NCBI GenBank assembly: GCA_037952775.1
Contig: JBANAY010000001.1
Location: 4,340,001 to 4,404,000, forward strand
From: Clonostachys chloroleuca
Lineage: Eukaryota; Ascomycota; Sordariomycetes; Hypocreales; Bionectriaceae
Direction: 5' to 3'
DNA length: 64,000 nucleotides
Shown: positions 25,901-34,311 of the stretch, piece by piece
Layout: each line of letters opens with the position of its first letter
Position numbering within the stretch: the first letter of the stretch is position 1
Notes under the pieces: model-generated
What the model was told of the DNA's origin: nothing
Databases searched by the model: none
Seen by the model: only the letters and a program-made list of their open reading frames with translations
Program-made: the position numbers and the translations under genes

Positions 25901-25905
25901 ACTAG
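19980..25905 (+). pseudogene. RIP-destroyed chromovirus gag-pol (gypsy B)
   Basis: Recognised through stops: gag about 20,250-20,870, and a CX2CX4HX4C knuckle remnant at 20,895-20,945 with Cys mutated to Tyr. The protease is at 22,400-22,700. The reverse transcriptase is at about 23,340-23,720, beginning PKKNSKLCLVINYY and ending with the Y-L-N-N block (YLDD after RIP). RNase H is at about 24,080-24,340. The integrase core is at about 24,890-25,250. A C-terminal chromodomain lies at about 25,745-25,905, where F-I-K-W-K-G-Y is still visible with its Trp as a stop. Chromodomains of this class target integration to methylated-histone chromatin in known chromoviruses. Confidence 0.85.
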
Positions 25906-26300
25906 AAGAAGAAGGATCAGTAATACTGCCTTAAGTAATATTACTAAAAAGATCCTCTATAGAAGGATTAAAGGAGAAGCTGGAAAAATTAACTACCTCT
26001 GTAGTATAAGTACTCTGGATTTAGAACACCAGCTTGTTCTCTCGAGTCTGGATATACTCTAATTCCTCCTGATAATTTTTCTCTTCTGCTTCTTTCCGCT
26101 CCTCCTTCTCTAATACTTCTATATTATCCAGACCCTTCTTTAGTATCTCTACACCCTTCTTATAAAGCTGCTTCTGTATTTTCTATAACTGGGAAATTTA
26201 TATAAAAGCCTCAGCTAATACTGCCTCAGCTTAAGACTCTTTATCCTTAAGATAAGAAAGCTCCTTATTAATTTTCTTAACTATATAAATCAGTAGCTAT
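25900..26300 (-). pseudogene. reverse-strand coiled-coil frame in gypsy B
   Basis: On the minus strand from about 26,300 down to 25,900 there is a nearly open frame of about 130 codons. Its few stops all sit where Gln or Trp would be expected. The product is a Lys/Glu/Leu-rich coiled coil (for example KKGVEILKKGLDNIEVLEK, about 26,105-26,165), ending in a Ser-rich tail. It is anti-parallel to gag-pol and lies between the chromodomain and the 3' LTR. The same arrangement, with different sequence, occurs in gypsy A. Similar helical proteins are widespread orphan annotations in Aspergillus and Penicillium as far as I recall. Function unknown. Confidence 0.5.
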
Positions 26301-26657
26301 AATAATACTAGTTACTAAAATATACTTATTTAATAATATCGGAGATTATAAATAATTATATAAATAACCTAAGTAATAATAAGTTATATAATAACTAATA
26401 TTCGGAATAATAATATATAAAGTATTCTTCTTAATATAATAGGAATATAGAAGAATCTTAAAACTATATATAATAATATATTCTGACTTTTAGGTATAAT
26501 TATATACTAATTCAGATTTCTTTTATTTTAATATATAGCTGGATATTTTATTAGTAAGTAATTACTATATAAAATAAATACAGAACTAAGTATATATATT
26601 AATAGTATAGTATAATAAAATAGCCTTAAGGATAAGATTAATAGGGAGAGAGTATTA

Positions 26658-27032
26658 TATTATAAATAAAGGCTACCTTCAGGCTATAGGAAGTTATATA
26701 TAAGGAGGATAGTATTAACCTACCTTAGTAACTAATAAAGGTAACTTTACTTTAAATAAGTAAAGTCTTAAGTAAAGACTATTATAAATACTCTAGTAAA
26801 TATACTAGTATATATATATATTTATTTCTATAGCTTAGGTACTCTTTTAGATAGTTATTAATAATATTATCTATATATTTATTATTACTAGCTCTATAAT
26901 ACTTATATATTAATAGTAACTTATATTATACAGCCTAAGATAACCTGATCGTGCTACTCAGAATAATACTCTGATTAGTTTAACCCTGACCTACCCTAGA
27001 CCCTGTCCAGTGTAAGTTAACTAACTATTATA
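26658..27032 (+). repeat. gypsy B 3' LTR
   Basis: 375 bp, the partner of 19,513-19,887, starting TATTATAAATAAAGG after the polypurine tract and ending ACTATTATA. Differences between the two copies are mostly C/T and G/A transitions. Confidence 0.85.
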
Positions 27033-28990
27033 AGAACTCCTCTAAGTAAAAACTTTAAGATACTATAGATACTAATTAGAAAGCAGGTAAGATTCCTATA
27101 TATAGAATACCTTATATATTTTCTTAGCCTTAGTATTCCTAAGTTTAGCTATATTAGTAAACCTTAAGTTATATAGACTTAGAAGCAAATTATAGCTGTA
27201 CTTAAGAAATACCTAGTTAATAAGGCGCTTAGTAAAAAAGGTAAGAAGCTTAATAATATAGCTTTAAGAAATCTAGCTGAATATAATTATAAAGCCCTCT
27301 CTAAAGCGGTTAAAGGTAATTTTAAGTAATTAGCTAAAAATAAGTCCTAGTAAGACTTTTATATAGAGGTATTAAGAATTATAAAGTAGTTAGAAGAGTT
27401 ATTTACTATACTTTAATAATTACTTATACTAGAACTAATTACCTATTAGAAGAGAACCTCTATTATACCTTTAAAAAATATAAGAGTAGTATCTTATAAG
27501 AGCAAAAGGGAGGCCCCTAAGACTCTAGCTAAAAAGACTAACTAAAAATTATTAGCTCTAGCTATAATACCTTTAAAGAATAAAAAGGTATAAGTAGTAG
27601 CTCCTGAAGAGAGTAAGGAAGACCTCTTCTATAATCCTGAAGGAACTAAGGCCTCTATACAGGAGGATACTGATAATAAGGATATTCCGGCGGTAAGATA
27701 GAAAAAGGATACTATATTAAAGGTAAAGATAACTATAATCTTATCTGATAAAGAAATAACTTACTCTACTTCTAATAAGGATAAGCAGTCTGTAGTAAAT
27801 ACTAACTAGGAGGGTACTAATAATAAATATCCCTTAATAGTAAAAAACTATAGCTACTATACAGGCTAGATTATAATATACTAAGCTAATAATAATATAC
27901 CCTATTAGGTAATATATTTTAACTACTACTAAGTAAAGGGTAGTAATAAGTTACTTAATATCTTAGCCCTTAACTATATTATAGCTAGCTTTTAAGATAT
28001 AGTAAACCCTGAAAACTTAAATTACCCCCTTATAGAGGAGTATTATAAAATTAAGAATAAGGTTAAAGAAGTCTGGAAGGAAATCCTTAAAGTAAAGGAG
28101 TTAAAAGCTACTATAGACTGGAAGGAGTATATAAATAAGAGTATATAGATTTATTATATTAAGTAATAAGTAGATACTATAGTTAAAATATATATCTAAA
28201 ATAGAGTTAAATATACTACTAATAAGTATAATACTAAGGATCCTAATAACTAACTACTAGCTAAAGTTAATATTCTGGTCTTTTACTATATTAATCCTTA
28301 TACTTTTAATAGATAGATTATAGCTAAGCTAGTATTTTTAGGATATATAGACCTTATAATTATTAGTAATATACCTAAAGCTAAGATAAGAACTATCTTT
28401 ATATAGGAGATATACTTTAGATAGATTAATAAAGATCTTAAGTATAAGATAGAGTACTCTAACTATAAAATAGTTAATTAGTTAAATAATAAGATATTTA
28501 AAGAACTTAAAGAGAACTTAAGCTATATTAATAAGTTAGAAGAATCTAATATAGTATTAGAGGAGAAAAATATAGTTCTGGAGGTAAGTATTACTACTGT
28601 ATAACTTAGGCTTAATATCTTTAAAGAGGCTAGCTATAAGGTAGGTAAAATTTTAACTAAGTATAAAGTATTATAGGGAATTAATAAAGAGGAAGAGCTA
28701 GAGTTAGATAGAGCTAATATAACTCTATCTAAGACCCTAGTTATATATAGTAAATTAAAGCAGGCTACTGAAATACTATTAAAGAAGATACCTACTAAGG
28801 TAACTCCAGGGAAATTAGCTATAAAGCTAAAGACTCTGTCTAAGTATAAGCTGGAAAATAAACTAGAGGGATCTACGAGCTGATAGGCTAAGCGATATAA
28901 TTTAGAGGTATAAAAAACAGACTGGAGAAGAGCAGCACCTGCTGTAATAAAGGAAAAAGTACTGAATAAACTTAGTACAAAACAGCTAAA
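27033..28990 (+). pseudogene. element X right ORF: Lys-rich, coiled-coil-like protein, RIP-degraded
   Basis: A forward frame of roughly 600 codons can be followed through RIP stops. It has an N-terminal basic part. A middle section is acidic (about 27,600-27,830). Another section has alternating hydrophobic residues. A C-terminal helical, heptad-like stretch rich in Glu, Leu and Lys lies at about 28,440-28,860. No catalytic motif of reverse transcriptase, RNase H or integrase is recognisable. I do not recognise the family. It may be a structural gag-type product or host-derived cargo. Confidence 0.4.
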
Positions 28991-29150
28991 TAAAAGGCGA
29001 ATATAAGTATATAACTAGCGAAAGTAAATTAGGGTAATTGAATTTTATATAATAATTTACTTTTATAAAGATTTCTTTTATTAATTAAAATAGGCCGAAT
29101 ATAGCCAGGCTACTAAGGGTAGTAGTATTTTTTCCTTTGTCCGGGGTACT

Positions 29151-29379
29151 TATTATACTATGAACAGGGGCTATACGGAGCCCCCTATAAAAGGGCTGGA
29201 AACAGCTAACAGATAGAAGAGAAGACAAGCCTTAAGAATTATATTATCTCGCATACAAGTAAAGGTATCGTGATCATAGGCTTCAACCACAACCTGTTAT
29301 AACCCGGCTACCCTGTAGCTAACAATCCAGAACCCATCAACAACGCCCAGGCTGGTTGCGGCCAGTTTTGAGCGTAACA
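29151..29379 (+). repeat. element X 3' LTR
   Basis: 229 bp, the same length as the 5' LTR. It starts TATTATACTATGAAC (TGTCATGCTACGAAC in the 5' copy) and ends GAGCGTAACA, followed by the AAGGC duplication. Confidence 0.85.
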
Positions 29380-29384
29380 AAGGC

Positions 29385-29688
29385 AATATATTATCTTCAG
29401 AGCCCTTACAGCCTGGAAATACCTATAAGTACAGGGCTTCCTCCCTGCTAGATAGAGATTCTATAAGTTACTAATATACTCTTTTATCTACCCTATAGTC
29501 TATCTTTCTTAGCTACCCTATAGCTAATAGAGCTTTATTTTCTCTTATAGAGCCCGCACCTTCTACTATACCTTTTCGAATAATCCTTCTCTAGTATTTT
29601 GAAGCCTACCCTATAGGCTTTATCTACCCTAGACCCAGATTACCCTACAGCTGGTCTACCCTATACTAGAGACCTTGACCTTTCAAAA
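29385..29688 (+). repeat. right part of the older copia LTR
   Basis: It continues the LTR broken at 16,002 and matches about 14,945-15,249 of the intact copia 3' LTR, ending TTTCAAAA. What follows (GAATATATTAAG...) is not the copia internal start, so this may be a solo LTR. Confidence 0.8.
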
Positions 29689-30840
29689 GAATATATTAAG
29701 CAGGTATAGTAAGAGGTCCCCCAGGAGCAGATATAGAGGTTAATAGAGTTACTCCCTAAAAGGCTATATACAGTTATTTATATACAGAAGTAGTATATAA
29801 AATATTAATCGCTAAGATCAGAGCTATCTAGAAATATATTTATTATTGAAATTAGATACTAATTAGGATAATAACAGGTATTTGAAAGTAGAAGGGATAA
29901 ATAGGTTGTTAGTGTAGTTGTGGGGGTGGTCGCAAACTTTTGCTAGGTTACTTTAGCTAGGCAACAACAAGCATGCCTAGCTAAGATGGGGTCACTCTTA
30001 ATTCACAGACTCATTTGAAATAGAACTAGCACCCGAAGAGGAGAATTAGACGGAGCTAGAGAGGTACTTCCCGCTCTGGCATAAGCCCTTGAGGAGTATG
30101 AGTAGTTGGCTGATGAAGACAAACAAATATTCACTGCTGCGTGCTTTTGGTCACTCTCTTGTTCATTTCAATCTTTCACCTAATTATAAAGAGCAGCTGC
30201 AGGCACACTGGGAACTATTTCGCGCTGGGTACTGAGCTCCAACAGAGCCTCGTGTAGGTATGCCAAGTATACTCAACCTGAGTTTTGGCAACATCAAATG
30301 CGATTTCACTGCAATGCTTTGTTTTTCTAGGGCTAGAACTAAACATTGGTCGTATAGTCTGAGCCAAGGCTAAGTTGAACTGAGGTAGTGCTTCTTGGAG
30401 GACAAGGTCTTCTCAAGGTTGATCGAGTCCAAATACTTTGAGCTTCACGATGTCGCTTTCAATTAATTGCTTCTCTTGGCTTTCTGTAATCATGATTTTG
30501 GGGTTCTCGTTCTATTGATGGGGTATTTCTTATGCGTCGCAAAGTACAAGGAAGAAAGAAATCAGTGTGTTGGTGATTGGCTTGCTGAGATAATTGAAAG
30601 TGAGATAGTATGGGAGTGAACTAGTACGAACTTTTCGTCACTGATCATAGAGGCAACAGGAGATCGTTCTGATTTGGAGATTCGAACCAGTCTATCTCTT
30701 TGAAGCAGCGGGAGCAGCAGTTTGTATACAACAGGGGTGTGGCAGGGGTCTGACAAGGGTCTGATTGGCTCAAAAACCTGCTGCTAACAGGTATATCTAT
30801 TCCTATACTAATTTAGCTTATAATAGAAGTCCTAACAAGC
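29689..30840. other. transition region without a supported gene
   Basis: The first ~240 bp are AT-rich and RIP-like. From about 29,930 the composition becomes ordinary. It holds an 11-bp perfect inverted repeat (29,953-29,984). A forward frame with stops at about 30,190-30,640 looks like a decayed coding remnant of unknown origin. The short minus-strand frame at 30,562-30,756 has no recognisable features and I do not call it a gene. Confidence 0.5.
29953..29984. repeat. 11-bp perfect inverted repeat with 10-nt loop
   Basis: The arms TTAGCTAGGCA (29,953-29,963) and TGCCTAGCTAA (29,974-29,984) can form a hairpin. It lies at the edge between RIP-altered and normal sequence. It may be the end of a small DNA transposon, but no second end was found. 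Confidence 0.5.
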
Positions 30841-30879
30841 TTAACAGTTACAAATAGCTACATCGCACGTCTTACAACC

Positions 30880-32700
30880 TGACCTCGTCTGTATTGGCCG
30901 CCTGTTATAACTACGCTTTTATAGCGGCTTTTGGCCGGCCTCGCTGACCCGGATACCTTAGCAGCCTTTACAGGGGCTGCTCTTACCTCGTGAGATATAT
31001 TTATACTGTAAACTAGGTGTATTTATATCCCCAGCTCAGTATAGTTTCCGTAGGCCTGCTTTATACCTGTACTCTCGTAGGAGATCGCTATAAACCTACT
31101 CCCGCTACTCATATAAGGTCCAGAGCAGCTTCTAATTTAGCTAGCTATTCTTCTGCAGTAAGAAGGTATTTATAAGAGCAGTCTTAAGAAGGAAGCCCTA
31201 TACTAATACCCGCTAAGGGCCCTTATAAGTATAGTATTCTAATCCCTCTTACTGCTACAGCTGATTACCCCTATCTATAGCTCCTATATAATTATTATAA
31301 TCAGCAGCTGTAGACAGAACCCAGACCTCTTTTACTAACTCAGTACTAAAGAAATACTTAATAGCCTGTACTCAGGTATATATTATTATTAGCTACTTCC
31401 GGATATATATTATAAACTCTATACCCTTATAGACTGTAGAAAGTAGTAGTATAAGTATATTATCCTTCTAAGCGATTTAATTAATCTAAGAAGCTATTAG
31501 TAGGGGATTTTCTATATAATTCCTTTCTAGCTTAATTAACCTTATTATCTAGTATTAGAACTATCTCTATCTAACCCTAATACTAATACAGCTTACTGTT
31601 TATATCAGCCTTCTTTAGTTATATAAGGCCTTTAAAGATACTGCTATTAATATAGTAGGTACTAATTACTCTAATATTTAATATTTATAGAATAGTAAAG
31701 AGATCAGGGCTTAAGAAGAGATTATCTAAGAAGATATAATATATAGCTAGTAGTAGCTATTTTACTAGGTTAACTACTATAGCCTATATTAGGTTAAAGC
31801 TATATTTATTATCCCTCTTCCTCTTTCTTATTTAAGGCTTATTATTACTAATAGAGTTAAATACCTTACTAGATAGATATAGCAGCTACTGGAGGAAATA
31901 GCTAGCTTTAGCTATAGCCTAGATTTTAAACCCTTTAGATATAAGTTTAGAAGGGATAATAATCTTCTTAAGGATTCTTCCTTTAAAGTACTAGATATAC
32001 TTATCTATAGCTATATTTATACCTGGGGTCTAGTATTAAAGAGAAGCTACTTATATAGCCTCTAACTATTTAAGAATCCAGGTAAAAAAGCTATTATAAG
32101 AGCCCCTCAGATTATAAGATTGAAAGGTATAATATAGCTATTCAAAGGTCTTATAGCTTATAAACCTTATAATTAAGTAGATTAGCTTTATAAGCCCTAG
32201 CTTAAATATACCCTAATAGTCTTATATATACTTTTTATAATAATTTCCTATATAAATTAAGGTCCTAATTAATATATATACCCTATACAAGGAGATATAC
32301 TAGTAATTATACCTGTTAGCTGTATATATATAGCTGTAAGAGCTACTTTTAAAAGCCCTCTTTAAATCCAGCTTAATTACCTACCTTATCAACTAGCAGC
32401 CTGTAATTTATATAGCTAGCCTATAAATTTGCTTATAATTTATATATAAATTCCTAGAAAAGTAATAAGGGTATTAAAGGCAGCTCTTTAATCTGTAGTT
32501 TGCGAATAGGTTTAACAGGGAAGGGGTTAAAATATATACTGTATTTTAATATAGCCTTCTTCATCGGGCGATAGGTGTAGTTAATAGGCTGCTCGCGCTC
32601 GGCTTTATTAACCCGTATATATAATTCAATATCTTCAGAAACCTCATAGGCTACAGCCACAGCTGGATCAGGAGCCGGAGGAATGCTTACTATAGTAATT
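30880..32700 (-). pseudogene. decayed piggyBac-like (DDE_Tnp_1_7) transposase
   Basis: Read on the minus strand through RIP stops, the order fits fungal piggyBac-type transposases. The N-terminal part is at about 32,660-32,340 (the piece 32,660-32,454 is still open). The first catalytic Asp is in 'AIDEY' near 32,010. The second is in 'FLDNLF' near 31,715. The third is in a DYNxYxGAxDRGNQL block near 31,265-31,320. Mutation is strong in the DDE core and weaker in the N-terminal part. TTAA tetramers at 30,841 and 32,758 could be the target-site copies, but no matching terminal inverted repeats were found. By family knowledge this was a cut-and-paste DNA transposase. Confidence 0.75.
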
Positions 32701-32761
32701 TGTATGGGGAAGGTTCTTGGGCTGCTACGCGTACCTCAAAGTCACAGTTTGAGGCTTTTAA

Positions 32762-34311
32762 TAAAAGTGGGGAGATACCCAACTGCTGCTCCCGCTGCTT
32801 CAAAGAGATAGCCGACATATCATAGCACATCTATTTTGAGCGGTAGGTTCACATATCCCACCCACACGTATTCCGCAAGATTGCACAAATGCCCTCAAGA
32901 AGCGGGCACCAATAATTATTCTCCCCCGAGGTAAGCACTAAAGATTTCTGTATCCATAATTGCACTTCGGGCCATCAACAAAGGATCCTCCTAATGCGAT
33001 ACATCACGAGATCAGCGCCAGATTGCCTGAAATAGACTGTGGCGGTCCAAGCTATGTCAAGCACAACGCAAAGGAGGCCAATCAATTATCTAGGGCCCGC
33101 CTTGCTACAGTGCTTGCTGTGTTTTTCAAGCAAGAAGAGATAGAGATCATCGCTCATGTGCTGGTTAGGTCGGCTCGCAATGCGTTGAGTGAGGCGGCCA
33201 CTGGGGCATCTCATGGACAGCTGGCTCATACATCCGTGTTACAGTCACAGTGGCGACCAAATATGGGTGATAGGTTCTCACAAAAGCGCCAAAGTCTGGG
33301 CCAGGGAATAGATCTTGGGGTGCTATAAAAAAAAGGTCTTTCGTTCTACCGACGCGCGTGTTGCTTGGTCCGTGGAGGCCTTCTTGATGTGCTGCAGGCT
33401 GATTTTCGAGCCAGCGGTATTATCCGTGTAATGCTTGCTAGAGGATAAAAAAGACGTAGGCATTAGCTGAGGAAGGCTTGACTAAGAAAGCTCCCGAGTT
33501 CTGTATCTGGAAGAAGCAAAGGCTTAGTGTATCGATCATTATGACTAGATAAGTACCTGCATGGTCGTGATCTTCTCAAGAGCTGAAGTCTACGCTGAAA
33601 ACTTCATGTTGAAATATGACTTCTCATGCTACCTGAATATTCTATAGTCTAGACGTGTTACGGGATTGTTGATGTATGAGAAATTTCCGCTTATATTCAA
33701 TGGCTGTCATGCTTTTCTGTCCGAATCAAACGGTAGTTTTCTCACTAAGAATAGATGTAGGGTAAATAGATACCCGTCGTACTTTCCGCAAGCACATCTT
33801 GTTGTTTTTTTTTTTTCAAAAAAAGAAAAAAAGCTTCCTGGAAACAATTGAAGCGTTGCTCCTGAGACATATACACCCGAAAAGGTTGCCACGCAACCGC
33901 TTGTTGGGATTGGAATGCAACCAAAATCTTACTTCGACCGACCCAACCGGCCAAGTAGCTTGGTCTGACAGAGCTACGCCGTCATTTAGTTCAATCGCGG
34001 TTGTTCACCTGCGTGCATTCGGCTCGCCAGTGGCGTCCAATCAAACCCGTGACGCAAGGTTGCATACAGGTGCCACATCAGGCGACGCGTTTTTCCTCCT
34101 CGCATCCATTTCGTGCTCAAGAGTTTTCACGAGGGTTTCTGCTTCCATACTCTTGGTGGACTGCGCTCCTTGACCCTCGTCTCGCCATTTCATATCCTTT
34201 CTCCCGGTTCCATCTCACAGGAGACCTCATTCTGCTCGTTACGCCCTCGAAAGATCGGCAACCAGATAGACCGCTGAAGTAGTGAGGGACCAAACACTGA
34301 ATTTGATCACC
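32762..34311. other. intergenic region; weak open frame only
   Basis: Ordinary composition begins here. A forward open stretch at 32,960-33,328 (about 122 codons, no upstream ATG; its first codon is TTG) has no recognisable domain and may be a gene remnant. A T12-C-A7-G-A7 tract at 33,805-33,832 can fold back on itself. Several overlapping small frames between 33,666 and 34,282 look accidental. The last few hundred bases before 34,312 are the presumed promoter and 5' UTR of the AAA ATPase gene. Confidence 0.5.

Larger units (their letters stand above)
19513..27032 (+). mobile_element. gypsy B: complete Ty3/gypsy chromovirus inside element X
   Basis: It has two 375-bp LTRs (19,513-19,887 and 26,658-27,032) and an internal region of 6.77 kb. 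A polypurine tract ATAGGGAGAGAG precedes the 3' LTR. Flanking pentamers are AGTAT (left) and AGAAC (right). These are similar but not identical, so the target duplication is not proven. The internal order is gag with CCHC knuckle, protease, reverse transcriptase, RNase H, integrase, chromodomain, then a reverse-strand coiled-coil frame. It is heavily RIP-mutated. Confidence 0.88.
16003..29379 (+). mobile_element. element X: non-autonomous LTR retrotransposon, split by gypsy B
   Basis: Two 229-bp LTRs, TGTCATGCTACG...GTGTAACA (16,003-16,231) and its RIP-altered partner (29,151-29,379), are flanked by a perfect duplication AAGGC (15,998-16,002 and 29,380-29,384). Without gypsy B the element is about 5.9 kb. 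The left half encodes a gag-like region and a retropepsin-like domain. The right half encodes a Lys-rich, coiled-coil-like protein. I find no reverse transcriptase, RNase H or integrase block on either side of gypsy B, so it presumably relied on another element's enzymes. Confidence 0.8.

Noticed and set aside
1..29700. CRISPR-like or satellite arrays in the AT-rich region
   Set aside because: The recurring blocks are LTRs and collinear element copies, not spaced short repeats.
30640..30720. tRNA-like TTCGAAC loop
   Set aside because: The flanking bases do not pair into a T-arm and there is no anticodon or D-arm at proper distance.
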